A stretch of 64,000 bases of DNA from Rhipicephalus microplus (GCF_043290135.1 NW_027464601.1:3828001-3892000); one strand, 5' to 3'; numbered from the stretch's first letter, positions 31,546-44,296 are shown. Program-made: numbers and translations. The notes: a model not told the origin generated them from the sequence alone.

Positions 31546-31939
31546 AGGACTATTCCTATTAAATGAGCACAAAGCCATTACATTAGGAGCTCAGGTATGT
31601 CGGCATACCATTTTTTCGCATTATTCAATAATATTATATGTTTCAAATGTTCTTATTCCTGCGTGTACATATCTTTTTCACTTTCCTTTATATTGGTGTG
31701 TTGAACGTTGATATGCATTTTGCTGTAACATCCATTTCGTGTTATCAGTGGAATATGTTGTATCTTTTTATGAGTTTTCTTTCATAACTTTGTTTTTTAT
31801 ATACAAAGTTGTATAAGTGATATAGCTTTCTTGTTCTCTGAGAATATTCATTAACTGCTGTCTGTGCTGTTCCCAAGGTTTCTTGAAGCTGTTTTTAACA
31901 ACTTTTTCCGGGGGAACTCCCAGCTGTTTTCTGTTGAAA

Positions 31940-31970
<31 letters not shown>

Positions 31971-31980
31971 GTAAATGAAC
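31546..31980 (+). mobile_element. LINE-type 3' tail with (AAAT)n
   Basis: Non-coding AT-rich sequence ending in (AAAT)n at about 31934-31971. A non-coding block that ends in a short A-rich tandem is typical of CR1/Jockey-like 3' ends. It may be the 3' end of the LINE at 21990-30490, pushed away by repeat copy B, or of another copy. The clade is not assigned. Confidence 0.4.
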
Positions 31981-34300
31981 CTACCAACTTGCCAAATGAA
32001 GTTTCACAGCGAGAGGTGAGCCAGTGCCGACACGCTATTTACACTCGGACGACCTACGGCGTTGTACATGACCACCTTACAAAAAAAACTAAAATCTCTA
32101 CATTCCTGTGTTTACAGTTTATCAAAGGTAAGCTCACTCTGTTTCCATTAACACACATATATTTAGCAACACTTCAAATTACGAATGACAAATCTTTTGG
32201 AAGGTAACGACCATGCATGTGCAGCGTCGACACACGCTGATCTCCAGGGTCTATAACTGAGCCCTAACTCCGAGCTTGCCTCCATGTTTTGTATCTTTGA
32301 CTACTACATGTTATGCGGTCAATAATTACGACCAAAAGTGTGTCGCACATTGCGATGCTCAGCGTGACAAGGGTGCTCGGGTGTGGTGGTACCTTCAAAG
32401 TGACAACTTGCGTTAATTTGATTGCCTATAAGAGCTATATACGCTTGCACGTTGGAATACAGCCGTGTTTTTCTATTCCTTGAAAAACAAAAACGTGCGT
32501 TATCAACCAAGGCCAGGTTGAGCTTTTGATTTACTCTGGACGAAATAAACGCGAAATGAGCAAAATACTTTGTAACACGCAAGGCCGTGGAGGCGCTAAA
32601 TGCCACTTAGTCCATGCTTTTTGATAATTGCTTATTTCAATGTATAATATTAGGAACTATAAACTGTCGAGCCATGAGTTTATAGCAAACAGGGCAGGAC
32701 TGTTATGATTAAAAAAAGAGGAAAAATACTGGAAAATGACCTGAGAGTTCGGATAGGTATTGACACCACTTTTTCTAGGTGGCAGGCTATTGAAAAAAGG
32801 TAATATATCGATACGTAAACATATACGGTGCATGACATTGACGCCGACTCCGACGCCGACAGAAAAATCATTCGGAGAATGTTCATATAGATGCTATCGC
32901 AAAAAAAAACAAAAACTTGAAAACCTAACGCCGATGCTGCCGTTATCCTCGGGTCTACAGCTCTCCCCGCGCAGTGAAGCTCTCCTCGACGAGCCCTCCG
33001 CGCTCCTGGCGGCGCTGCCTGGCCACTGCGGCGACATAGCAAGTGCTTTCTTACCGTTTCGGAAGAGTGTCGTGACCAGAAAAGCATTGAAGGACTCTTG
33101 TATGACAAGTATTCACCTTAAAGCTAGCTTGCTCTGCAAGCAAATGTTTCATGCAGGATATAGGTTGTCAGAAATATATGACCAACAATGGCACATGTAA
33201 AAAAGTACAGCCTAGTACTGTTAGCTCCCTTCCAAGAAAGAAGAGACGTGGCACACTAAGTAAACACTGTTGTCTAATTTTGAATGCTGAACATGCGTCA
33301 AGCCGGGACGCATAGTGTGGGGCAATCAAGAAGAAAACAACAGAGAACGCGTGGGGTGAATTTCCCAAACATGTGTTTAGATAGCAGCTTTTCTCAGTTT
33401 AGTGATCTTATATGATTTGGCGTGCAGGTGGCTCGGGAACGTGCAAAGAATAATATCAAATGCCTTGAAAAGCGCATATACGAAGTGTATCCCAGACAGT
33501 TAAGCTTCGCTAGCGAAACAGCATAAATGTGCGTACTGAGCGAATACTCCTCCCCAAAATCTGAGCTTTATCTTGCATGACGCCGGGATGCTCCGCGCCA
33601 GACGTTTCGGAAGTATTTGCGCGAAAACACTTGGGGTGATAACAATTGTCTCGTAAGTTGAAATGTTTTTTAATGGAGTACATTTACTTGATGCTGTGTC
33701 TAGGCTAATTATATCTCTTTAGAAAAATCGTTGCGCTGCAGGTGCTGCCTCTACGGCAGAATGACGCATACCGTCGTGAATGAGCTAGGAGGAGAGGGAA
33801 TTTCGGTAGAGAGATTTTTTATAGCATTTCTTCAATTTTAGTTGTGAGCATTTGGGTGCCACTTATTCCAAGTAATTATTCACTGTTTTCTGCGATGGTG
33901 ATATGTGCGGAAGAAGGTGCTGATCTGCGCAAGCACATATACAGCTGTACGACACTGAAATGCTTTGTTCTTTAGGTAGGGACCCTCGACGTAGTGTAAA
34001 AAAGGTTACATGAAGCACAGCCCCTGCTTAAAATATCTGTTTCATCACTTCTTTTTTCTAACTCGAATGCGTACAGAAAGAAAGTTTAATATTAAGAAAG
34101 TGTTAGTTTTCAACGCCACCAAGTACTTTCAGATTATAAACCGCGCTACACTACACCTGCCATTTTTTATCGTCCCAACTAAAGTTAGTACTATAAGAAC
34201 AGCAATAGTGTGAAACTTCTTCGGTATTACAAAATTGTCTGAGTATCAATGCTATAGTCTATACTAGTAAACCTGCGATCTGCCAGAATTCGAATATGAG
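31981..34300. other. no gene; GC-triplet block likely a dispersed repeat
   Basis: Only short motif-free open frames. A tandem GACGCCGACTCCGACGCCGAC-type stretch near 32838-32862 and the flanking 32750-33010 look like a dispersed repeat, but there is no second copy here to prove it. A (GGCA)n tract at 34313-34340 ends the region. Confidence 0.35.
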
Positions 34301-34312
34301 ATATTTCAGTGA

Positions 34313-34925
34313 GGCATGCAGGCATGCAGGCAGGCAGGCAAAGAACTTTATTAATATTCAGAAGTGGCACTCAAATCCCATAAGAGGGCAACACTGGTGG
34401 CCCACTCCCACGACAAGATGCGGAGGTTAAACTCCACGGCTATGTCGTGGGCCCCCTGGATGGCCCTAAGCTGGTCTCCTTTGTCGTGGCTTGTGAGGAG
34501 ACAGTTCCAGTCCACCTCCATAGAGGGAGACTCGCTGCTTTTGCGCAACGCGGGTCATCGTCCAAGCATGTGTTGGAGAGTACATTTGGGATAACTACAG
34601 TGTGGGCACCCCACCCCGGATCTATGCCATCCATGTATTTGAAACAATTTAGAGTTGATGCATACGCCTCCGTCTGCAAGAGTCGTAGAGTGATGGACTG
34701 GAGTCTTGTTAAGTGTGGGTACGGGAGTGGGTATTTCCGCCGCTCCAATTGGTAGTGTTTGAAAATTTCATTAAAAGTCAGCAATGGGTCTCTGAAGAAA
34801 CAAGTAACGTCCTCAGCCTTAGAGGTAGCGAGAGTATGCGACGGACGCAAATCACATCGGCACCGGCTCAGGTTCAATTTCAAGAAGAATTTCTTCCTGG
34901 CAACCTGTTGCAACGATAGGAACTT
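34313..34925 (-). pseudogene. I-clade LINE 3' end, 5'-truncated
   Basis: Minus-strand remains of an ORF2 C-terminus. LTRLQSITLRLLQTEAYAS and later LSNTCLDDDPRC occupy the place of the C-terminal zinc-finger region (440-codon equivalent, 34440-34913). In another frame, QLRAIQGAHDIAVEFNLRI (34351-34548) is the usual tail. AATAAAG and a (TGCC)n tail at 34313-34340 close the element. It is decayed and unlike the copy at 35.0-40.5 kb in detail. Confidence 0.65.
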
Positions 34926-35085
34926 GTTCCTAGCATCACCACTGTCAAGCCTATACCGGACTACAACCTGTGAGTGCGCTTTTAAACGTTTTATTGCTTT
35001 CGAAAGTTCTTGAAGAGGTCCACCTCGCTAACCCTAACAAGCCAGAGACGCGGCTTGGACAGAACGTCGCCCCGCTCTACAGCGG

Positions 35086-36930
35086 ATGGCGAGCGTCTCT
35101 GGGAGCGTCGCAGCCGACGAGAAGCACTCATTGCCCTCTCGCTCCACGGACCACATGATGGATACGCAGACCAGTCAATACGCCGATACGCAGGTGAGCA
35201 ATGAGCACAACGCAAATACATGGATCACTGTTACCAAGAGAGTACAAACGCCGACAGCTGCAACCCCATACCGTACCGACTCAACAGCTGCTCAGCACGC
35301 CGTCTGAGCCCGCTCTACGCCAGGCCGGCCTAAGACGCGTCTACCAAGACTCCCACCGCTCCCTGCCGAGGACTACAAGCTAGCAATTCATCCCCATAGT
35401 GGATTAAATCTCAGCAAGGTTAGCCCCAAGACATTACTTCTCGCCGTAGTTCATGCAGCAAATATACGCAGTGAGAAGCCTGATATCAAGCTTCGAGTTG
35501 ACGAAAATCAAAATGTGCTAACAATAAGCACTTCATCTGAACACATCGCCATGGCACTTGGACAAATCAGGAAAGTTACAGTGCACGCAGCAACCTACGA
35601 CATCACCTCTTATGGTATTGCGCCTGATAATTCGTGCAAAGGGGTGGTCAACGGAATAAACCATGAAATCACACCAGACGACTTCCTGACAGAAGTTGAA
35701 GTACCGGGCTACGAGGTCCTTACGTGCAGACGCCTCGGCGACTCCGGAGCAATGGTGCTCTCATTTTGTGGCAAGCGAGTCCTTTTCTTCGTGAACGCGT
35801 ACGGACAGGCTCTCCGCTGCTACCTCTACAAACGGACTATTCCCCACTGTAGAAAGTGCAACAAAACTGGACACCGTGAGGATGTGTGCCCACGGCCTCC
35901 TGACACACCGAAATGTCGAGTGTGCGGGGATTCACTATCACCCAACAACCACGAGTGCCGCCCTTCTTGCATGCTTTGTGGTGGCGACCACCCGACGGCT
36001 GCCAAACCATGCCCAAAGCGGTTTTTGCCACCTGTCAACCGACGCAAACCACCCCGGTCAGCTACTCCCACCAAGAACGCCCAGTCACCATCTCCCAGCC
36101 CTGGACAGCAGAGCAGTGCGTCCGGGAGTGCAGCCAGGCGAAGGAGCCATTCCAGGGATAAGTCGGGGCCCAAGCGAGGAAACTCGTCATCGCGGAGTGG
36201 TTTCGCTGGCCAGCCGGGATCTCAAGGCTGGCACACGGACGGGACAACGCATCATCATGGCCAGCAAAGCGGTTCCCACAAGAAAGCACAAACGGTAAGC
36301 TAAGCAGGGCGGTTCCCTCCTCTCCCTCCCTCTCCACACCAGTCCCACTCCCTCACACAAACATCAACGCAGGAAAGAACACCACAACCAACGCCACCTA
36401 GACTACCACAACCCATGTCAGTAGGCCCTCAGCTTCACCATGACATGTCGTCAACTACGGCACGATCCGACTATTGCACACGAGAGGCGTTGAACGAAAT
36501 GGCTACTTCTTTAAGGAACGAATTCGCAACTATGATGCAGGTAGAAATGCAGAAAATGAAGGATAGCATTATGGATGAACTAACAGCTCCACTCCAACAA
36601 TTGATCCAGCAGGCCCTGCAACCTGCTGTCCAGCAGATTGTAACGGATGTTAAACAGCAGATATTGACTGCGCTCGGCCAACTTGATATTATGCCATCTG
36701 CACCAAAACGCACCACGTCTCCGACACGTGAAACACAGCGACCGCATCCTTACATACGCCCCTCCCGTTTCCTATCACCGTCCCAAAAAACCGTCCCAAC
36801 AGCCGCAGCTGCTGCAGTCCCGCTTCCCACCACCCTCCACCAAGATTTAGCACAGTCCGAAATGCCTCCGTGTACTACCGAGGCCCCGCTATTGCATGAT
36901 CATGGCGAGAAACCGTACGTCAACGCGTGA
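35086..36930 (+). pseudogene. I-clade ORF1 (zinc-knuckle protein), two stops
   Basis: A single frame from ATG 35086 to TGA 36928-36930 (about 614 codons), interrupted only by TGA 35305-35307 and TAA 36301-36303. ORF1 binds element RNA. Three knuckles lie in series: CRKCNKTGHREDVC (about 35848), CRVCGDSLSPNNHEC (about 35914) and CMLCGGDHPTAAKPC (about 35971). A Ser/Arg-rich linker follows, then a Gln-rich C-terminal domain with heptad-like leucines (36480-36690). The second stop sits in a KxVSxAG..PP context, where I-clade ORF1s usually read VSWA, so it is a mutation within one ORF, not a real boundary. Confidence 0.8.
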
Positions 36931-39739
36931 CACCCCTCAACTCCTACGTGTGTGGCAGTGGAATTTCAGGAGGTATCGTAGGAAACGCGGAGCTCTAATG
37001 CAATTCATTGAGATGCAGCAGATTACTCCCGATGTCATAGCGTTACAAGAAGTACAATGTACCCCTACGCTTCCTGGTTACACCACATACACAGACGTAA
37101 CGAACAATACACCACATCGCACAGCTACATTAGTTTCTAAGCATGTCACTGTCATAGAACACACCCTTCAAAGCACCTGCATCTCACACGTACTTCTCGA
37201 ATTAGTCCCGTGCTCTCGTCCCAGTAGCAGCCTGTACGTGCTTAACGTTTACAGTGCACCTAACGCCAGGAACGATGACATCGGTCATCTATTCGCACAA
37301 ATGTGCAAGTTGGGTAAACGCATAGTTATTGTAGGAGATTTCAATGCCCCCCATTCGGCTTGGGGCTACGCAACAGAAACGCCTAAAGGCCGACGACTCG
37401 CACAGGTTCTCGCGATTCATCGCATGACCCTGCTGACAGAACCTGATCAACCCACTCGCCTAGGTAATAGTGTGAGCAGGGACACATTCCCCGACCTCAC
37501 GATAGTCAAGGGCGTTAGTCACCATTCCTGGTGCAACCTCATGGTGAATCTAGGCAGTGATCACCATATACTAACTACAGAGCTCCAAGTAGCAGCCACG
37601 CGTGCCCCAGAGCGCATCATTAAACTAACGAACTGGGATGAATTTAGGCGTAATCGTACAACTACCCATCAGGACTCTCCTTGCCTTGAGGCTTGGATAT
37701 TACAACTTCCCTCCGATTTTCAAAGAGCTACCAAACTCATCGCTGCGACGACAGAAACGCTGGATGTGGACCAGCATCTGATACATCTCTGGGATGCCCA
37801 CAGAGGCTTGACACGGCGGTGGCGGCGACAGAAACATAACCGAAAACTTCGTCTCCGAATCGCCAAACTAGCTACTGAGGCACAGGACTATGCGAACATC
37901 CTCACTAGCAACAATTGGCATAACTTCTGTGATCGACTCAACGGCTCACTAAGTACACCTCGAACGTGGCGTATACTCTGTGCTCTTTTAAATCCAACAC
38001 AGACAAAATCACACACTGCTAACGCAATCCACACCATTCTCCACAAATCAGGGCTCGACGATAACACTCTGCTGCACACCTTAAAGCAACACTATGTATT
38101 TACGGGCTCCCGTCCCGCCTAACGTGATTATCCACACGTACACGATACGCCTCTAGATGAGGACATTACAGAAGCAGAGGTTAGGGCAGCTTTGCAAAGC
38201 ATTAGGCGCAACACAGCACCCGGTACAGACGGGATTACGTACACACTTCTGCGTAATTTAGATGACCAGTCCATCAAATATTTAACCGCTTTTTACAACG
38301 AACATTGGAAAAACGGCACGCTATCACAGGAGGGGCGACACGCAGAAATCGTACTTATTCCAGAGCCTGGCAAGCCGCTATCCCTCCAGGATCTTCGCCC
38401 TATATCCTTGACTTCATGTGTAGCTAAACTCTTTGAACGCGTTGTTCTCTCTCGACTACAACCATTTCTCGAAGACGATCACTTTTTTCCTGATACACTA
38501 TTCGGCTACCGTCCTGGTATCTCTACACAGGACGTATTATTACAGCTTAAGGAGGGCGTGTTGGATAGCCCCACTTCAAACCCGGTCCGAGCTATTCTGG
38601 TCCTGGATCTGAAGGGTGCTTTTGACAACGTCCCCCACGACCTTATTCCTGACAATCTCGCTTCATCTCTGTGTGGCTCACGTATCTACAATTACGTCAG
38701 GTTCTTTCTTTCTGACCGCACGGCCACTATTGGGATTGGAGACCTCCGTTCGGACGTCATTCGTCTCGCAGGCAGAGGAACACCACAGGGCTAGGTTCTC
38801 TCGCCCACTTTGTTCAACGTGGCTATGGCTAAACTCCCTTCCCTATTACAACAGGTTCCCAACATCCAGCATGCCATCTATGCAGATGACATTACAATTT
38901 GGGCGACCAAAAGATCACACGGAACCATTCAGGACGCCCTACAGGAAGCTGTGTCTGTGGTACAAGACTATGCTGCTGCCGGCAGCCTTACGTGCTCAGT
39001 GGATAAGTCGGAGTTGTTATTGGTATACAAGCGGCGCCGCAAAACCGCTGATTCTCCTGACATTTCGCTGTTTCTTGATGGCCATCCTATCCCTCTGGTA
39101 CCAAGAATTCGCATTTTAGGCCTCTACCTTCAGTCCGACGGCAAGGCCTCGTACACTACACACCTTCTGGCTCAGCAGATAACTCAAATTACACACATGA
39201 TCCAACGCATCACCAATCGCAGGAGAGGCCTCTGTGAGAAGGATGTCCTCCGCTTAGTACAAGCACTCATAGTTAGTCGGCTCACCTATCATCTTCCCTT
39301 TCACAATCTCACTCTAGCTCAAATAAAAAAGATGGACATCCTTCTACGGACAGCTGTGAAGGCGGCTATCGGCTTGCCTCCACACGCATCTACACAACGC
39401 CTCCTTCAATTAGGAGTCCACAACACCATAACTGAACTCATCGAGGCCCAGCACAACAGTCAGCTCCAACGGCTCAGGCAGACCCGTCAGGGCTGCGCCA
39501 TCCTGTCTCGTCTTGGCTACGCTATTCCTCAAAAACCCGCACAAGTACCGCGACATAAACTTGCTTCTACTTTCCGCGCACTCATCAAAGTGCCTCCGAT
39601 TCCACGCAATATGAATCCCTCCGGCCACGCCAGTCGTCGACGTGCCCGAGTTCAGGCATCTTTGGTGATGGTACATCAGACTTACAAGTACTTTACACTG
39701 ATGCAGCACGCTACCCAGCGAAGTCAGCCATGTGTTTAG
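36896..39739 (+). pseudogene. I-clade ORF2: endonuclease and RT
   Basis: Starts at ATG 36896 or 36902, inside the end of ORF1. The APE endonuclease has WQWNFRRYRRKRG (Asn23), ALQEVQC (Glu52), VGDFNAPHSAWG (147-157) and LGSDHHIL (219-226): catalytic residues are in place, though the usual NCRG reads NFRR. After the stop at 38120-38122 the same frame continues into RT: APGTDGITY, LRPISLTSCVAKLFERVV, FGYRPGISTQD, VLDLKGAFDNV (first catalytic Asp), RGTPQG then TAG 38792-38794, VLSPTLFNVAM and YADD at 38879-38890. The frame ends at 39739 because of a frameshift near 39659. It is otherwise full length. Confidence 0.9.
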
Positions 39740-40473
39740 CCGTGACAGATGACACAGACGCCCTTGTGGCGTCTGCCACACTTCGCACTACAGACAGTGG
39801 TCTGGCAGAGGAGGGAGCTCTCGCTCTGGCAATTGTTCACGCTACGACACTGTCACATGACTCCCCTGTCACTATTGTAACAGATTCACAAGCTGCTTGC
39901 CATGCTTTCGCTCAAGTACTTGTGGCTGCACATACACACAATATCCTCTCTTCTGTCTCACCGTCCGCATTACATTCTGTGCGTATCGTCTGGACTCCTG
40001 GACACGCCTCTCTCCATGGTAATGAACGCGTTCATGCGGTTGCCCAAGAACTGACCGGCCGGGCTCCATTGGAAGAGCTGTCCAATCCAGACGACGCATC
40101 GACAGAACCACTAAACTACAACGCTACGCTGCAGTACTATCGACAGAGCCGTTATACGTATCCTCCCCCTCATTCTTCACTTAACAGAGCAGATGCTGTC
40201 GCTTGGCGGCAACTGCAGACCAATTCATTTCCTTGCCTTTATATGCTAAATTGCTTTCATCCGACTCTCTACCCCTCCTGCCCCTTCTGTGGATCCGTAC
40301 CGACGGTGTACCACTCCACGTGGGAATGCTCTGCCCCACAAGGCGTGCCTCCCATTTCCAATCCCACCCCTTCCTCTTGGGAGTCTGCACTGCTCAGCTT
40401 ACGCCGGCAGAAACAGCAGCAGCTGGTCCAGTGGGCTCGCAGGGTCGTGCAAGACAATGGAGCCCTGGACTGA
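39660..40473 (+). pseudogene. I-clade ORF2: RNase H and CCHC end
   Basis: Next phase after the frameshift. VLYTDAARYPAKSAM (about 39686-39732) gives the first RNase H Asp, LAEEGALALAI the Glu, VTIVTDSQAAC the second Asp and WTPGHASLHGNERVHA the His. The last acidic position is weak (ERVHAV instead of E..D). The C-terminal zinc finger is CPFCGSVPTVYHSTWEC (about 40279-40329), C-x2-C-x7-H-x4-C. The protein ends at TGA 40471-40473. Confidence 0.88.
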
Positions 40474-40530
40474 GGGCCCCACCCAAAGAAGGCTCAGTGT
40501 GCATTTGTTATTAATAAATGTTTATTCTCT

Positions 40531-41010
40531 CTCTCTCAGCCTTGGAGTGATTCGCCCCGCCGTGGAACTTGGGACCTCGCCCCCGGGTGTGAGCCAACTC
40601 GTTGGCATAAAGGATGGTTCCGTGTGCGTATCGGCCAACCTGTGCCGGGAACCAGATTATGTTTTTTGCCAAATGAGACAAAAATTTTTGCCAAGTGAGG
40701 CAAAAATTCAGTGAGGTGTATCGGGATTTCATAATTTTAACCTCTCAGCTAATTCAGAATCAACAAGGCACACACTTAAAACATCTAGTTCATATTGCTA
40801 GTTTAGGAAGTGTAATACGTGTTATGAGGCGTAGCCGAAAAGGGTGGGATGTTGCAACCTGAAAGAACAGTTTTATTGGATGGCACTAAAATACTCATGT
40901 ATTCAGACCTCGTCTGTTTATTTCTGATTCCCTTTCGAGTTTTTACTTGTGTTAGAAAGTAATTGCCAAGCGCCATTGTTCTGGCTTTCAGCACAGCTAT
41001 TTTAGTGGAC
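40531..41010. other. no gene recognised
   Basis: Short open frames only. A near-duplicate of 20 or so bp (GCCAAATGAGACAAAAATTT and GCCAAGTGAGGCAAAAATTC, 40668-40712) is the only structure seen. Confidence 0.4.
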
Positions 41011-41258
41011 ATGTAGCGCGTAGAGAGGATAACCGCTGGTCCTTAAGGGTAACTAACTGGATTGCAAGAGAAGACAAGCGGGTTAGGTGGAGACAGATGG
41101 TTAGGTGAGCAGATGATATTAAGAAGCTTGCGGGTATATATTGGCAGCAGCAAGTACAGGACCGGGTTAACTGGCGGAACATGGGAGAGGCCTTTGTCCT
41201 GCAGTGGACGTAGTCAGACTGATGCTGATGATGTTGATGATGATGATGATGATGATTT
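41011..41258 (+). mobile_element. LINE 3' end with (GAT)n tail
   Basis: One frame reads KRVRWRQMVR then ADDIKKLAG and QVQDRVNWRNMGEAFVLQWT: the RT C-terminal tail found in some RTE/L2-like LINEs, where RW.DDI.K..G and DR..WR..GEAFVLQW are conserved. The element ends in (GATGAT)n at 41221-41256. It is strongly 5' truncated, and the clade is uncertain. Confidence 0.6.
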
Positions 41259-41590
41259 TAGTTGACAGGCTTAGTTTCATGACCAAACTTCCCGTGACAC
41301 TAAAACTTTATGGGTGTACGGAAAATGACACACAGTGGACAGCATTGTTCATTATTTTGAAACGCACGATGGACATGTGTTCAAAGACAACGCCTAAGCA
41401 CTCGTTTTGTTAAATACTGCTGGAGAACGGAAAGATTTGACGTACAGTGGTATAGTAGGGGAAGATCTGAACTACTCGAAGGTCGCCTTTGCTGCTCGAA
41501 GTGCTAAGCATGACCCCAATGTGTGTTCCATGTCTGTCGTTGAGCGTGACTTATAGTAAAGCCTTGTACACTCCTTACTGCTCAATATTT
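41259..41590. other. no gene recognised
   Basis: No motif or repeat seen between two LINE 3' ends. Confidence 0.4.
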
Positions 41591-41594
41591 TTTA

Positions 41595-41755
41595 ATTGAG
41601 GCTGCGATCTCCCAGCCGGACCTGGTCGAGCAGCATCAACTCGTCGCTCGAGCTCGGCGGGCTGTCCAAGCCAGAGGGTTCCTGGAATAAGGCACCCTCC
41701 CACCTTCACTCACAAGCTTCTTTCAATAAATGTTTTCTCTCTCTCTCTCTTTTAT
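41595..41755 (+). mobile_element. I-clade LINE 3' end, heavily truncated
   Basis: QPDLVEQHQLVARARRAVQA then FLE and a stop encode the last 30 or so residues of an I-clade ORF2. The 3' end TTTCAATAAATGTTTTCTCTCTC resembles the tail at 40505-40535, so it belongs to a family close to the LINE at 35.0-40.5 kb. Confidence 0.6.
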
Positions 41756-42234
41756 AAGCTCGACATTGTAGTCGTCGTGGCTGCTGTTGGTGAATAATTT
41801 TCATTGTATGTTCTATTTTAGCGCCACTTTCGGCGATAAAAATGTACGTCGGTGCCCTGAAAACTTTTCGGCTACATTAAGCTCTTGTTTAGATGTATTT
41901 CGTAGTGAACTTTTTGCTACATGCACCTAAAATAAAAAAACCTAAATATCAGCCACCAATTTCAACCTTTTGTATAAATAAACAAATACGCGAGTATTTC
42001 CTGGCATCAGAAAAGGCTAATGAACATGAAAGTGATCTCCCGCATTATAAGCACAAAAACGTTGCTGGTCTTCAATATTTAACGTTCCCACTAACTTGTT
42101 CGCGGGAGTGTGCCTATATCACGCTCTCTCTGGGAAGAACTGTATCCTCAATAATATTGTATAGGCCCACTGAGCTTAAACTAATACTTTACACTTCCTG
42201 CGCCACCGGGTAGAAACTATTATTTATGGAAAAA
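41756..42234. other. no gene recognised
   Basis: AT-rich sequence with one 106-codon open frame (41893-42213, plus) lacking any motif. Nothing supported. Confidence 0.35.
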
Positions 42235-42482
42235 ATATTTATTGATATGTATGGGGCCTAGCCTCCTAAAACCACCATATTATTATAAGAGACACCGTTG
42301 TGGAGAGCTTCGGAAATTCGGATCACCTAGCGTTAGTTACCGTGCACCCAAATCTGAGCACACGGGCGTACAGCATATTCGCCTCCATCAAAAATGCAGC
42401 CACCGCAGTGGGATTTGATCCCGCGACCCGCGGGTCAGCAGCCGAGTACCAATTAACTACTAGATCACCGCGGTGGGGTGGT
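42235..42482 (-). mobile_element. tRNA-headed SINE
   Basis: On the minus strand the head CCGCGGTGATCTAGTAGTTA (A-box region) and GGGATCAAATCCCAC (B box, about 42409-42423) precede the body GTGGCTGCATTTTTGATGGA, CAGATTTGGGTGCACGGTAA and the GGTGGTTTTAGGAGGCTAGG end. Same family as 29439-29688. A target duplication is not clear. Confidence 0.78.
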
Positions 42483-44290
42483 ACCAAATATCACGTTTGC
42501 ACTGTTTCCCGAAACACAACGATTCCGTCAATTGAACTGTTGAACTGCGTTCCATTATATAGCTGGTCACTTGTTAGGAATATCGATATGCCAATATATT
42601 CCATGTAATAATAACTGGAAGAATATAATTTCCAACTGACTACAACAGCACTAATTTAGGAGCTGCAAAATCAAGCCATTCCGTTTCCTCTTTAGTAGCA
42701 CGTGGAAAATTTTGTCGCTTGAGCTCATTTGATGAATATGCTAGCACAGCGTTCTACACGGTCCGTTGATCCACTTATAATATTGTCGCCCAATATGTCC
42801 TATTGCTCTGGCTATAGCTTTGACGTCATTTTATTTCGTAAAACCCGAAGTGCCGTACTCCTTCAATGTCTGTTCTTCGTTCATTTTTCTCACTATATAC
42901 GGTTTCCCTTTATTTGTGTTCTGTCGACACTCCTCCCTAATGCTTTTGGCTTCTAGGTACATAAACTTGATAGTCAAACAAATGAACAAATAAATAGTTT
43001 TCCGAGCTAACTTTGGCTTTAAGAGCAAGGGGAAAATATTATGGTCCTATTTCTACATTTTGAACACTCGACATGATATCCATTTAAGAAAATTCATAGA
43101 TTATACTTGTTTATTATTTTGCGTATAACTCCAGTGATAAGTTACATTGAAAGAGTATTTTGCCTAATTTTGCCTTTATTTACTATATATACTTTCACAC
43201 CTGCCGAATGGCAACGTGGTTTTCGTTGAAAGTATGGCCAGTGCATGGCAAGAAATCGTAGTTTGTTTCATATACGCAATGTTCATAGACAGTCGCGCCA
43301 CCTAGCGGAATCCAGGAGCGTCCTCTCAAAAGTGGTCAGCAGGCAGACACTTCCAATGGTTTCTTGTCCGGTGGTGCTTGCCGCAGTTTTAATGCGTTAG
43401 AAATAAACGAACACAAACCATTTTGTGTGTTTCGTGAATCAGTGAATATACCAGACCGTCCGTTAAACGATAAATCTGATTCGTTCTTGCGAGACAGGAA
43501 GTTTTCGTGAAAATATGTGGCAGCTTGCGCTTTCGAATATAGCCCACAAGTACACATATCACGTTCGCGAGATTTTCCGCTGCAACTTGGGATAGCTAAA
43601 TGTTACCGTCTGACCATTCCAGTTAAAGCTCGCCCTGCTTCACGGGCGTATAGCATTCGTCAGTGCATTTGTAGGGCATGAATCTCATAACATTCATTGT
43701 ACGCGGAAAGTAGCGCAGGCTCGTGATTTGCGTTTCTAAACCTTGAACAACGCTGCGCTGCTTGTTTTTTACATTTGTTGACAGATGGCGGCGCACTGCA
43801 AGCGCTTGCTTTATCGCCGGGTATCGGAGTGAAATGATGTCCGCACTCTCAGATAAACGTGGAGAGTGACGCTGTTATTGTGTTGTGCGGGGTGAATTAC
43901 GCGTTCTTGGTGCTGTCGAAGTCGTTTGGCGGAGAGCATTCCTCAGATTACTTTCAGCAGTGATGTTCAAAGAAACCGTCTTGGCGTCGAGGATTTTTCA
44001 CTGGACGTAGATGGTTGTCAACTCGCTGAGAGTGACAGCGGTGATTAACGATCAGCTGCTAACTCACAAGTAGAGAGTTGCATTCACGTCCCGTCGTACG
44101 TGTGTTAATGTTTTTTCACGCTCGTCAATCACTTTGATTGTATTATAGTATATTATCCTTCAGCTAGCTCAAAATTAAAGCACACTTTTGCTTGTGCATT
44201 GAATGTATCCCAATTACAGTAGATAGTACAAAACGCCGCATGCCACCAACACGCTCGAGCTCGACCAGCGAAGCTAAGTAGTTATAGCAA
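42483..44290. other. non-repetitive region, no gene fixed
   Basis: No transposon signature. Contains ACAGATGGCGGCGC at about 43782-43795, which matches a YY1/Pho-type promoter motif, ahead of the open frame at 44297. The GC content rises around 43.7-44.3 kb. A promoter is conceivable, but nothing more is shown. Confidence 0.3.
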
Positions 44291-44296
44291 TGAAAT

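Larger units (their letters stand above)
34990..40530 (+). mobile_element. nearly full-length I-clade LINE
   Basis: About 5.5 kb with ORF1 (35086-36930), ORF2 (36896-40473, overlapping ORF1 by 35 bp in the +1 phase) and a short 3' region with ATTAATAAATG and a CT-rich end (40500-40530). Lesions are few: in-frame stops at 35305, 36301, 38120 and 38792, and one frameshift near 39659. Domain content (CCHC-rich ORF1; EN, RT, RNase H and CCHC in ORF2) places it in the I clade. No TSD was identified by eye. Confidence 0.88.

Noticed and set aside
32680..33108. 142-codon minus-strand frame as a gene
   Set aside because: Composition is driven by GC-triplet repeats and T-rich tracts. No motif, and it probably lies within a dispersed repeat.
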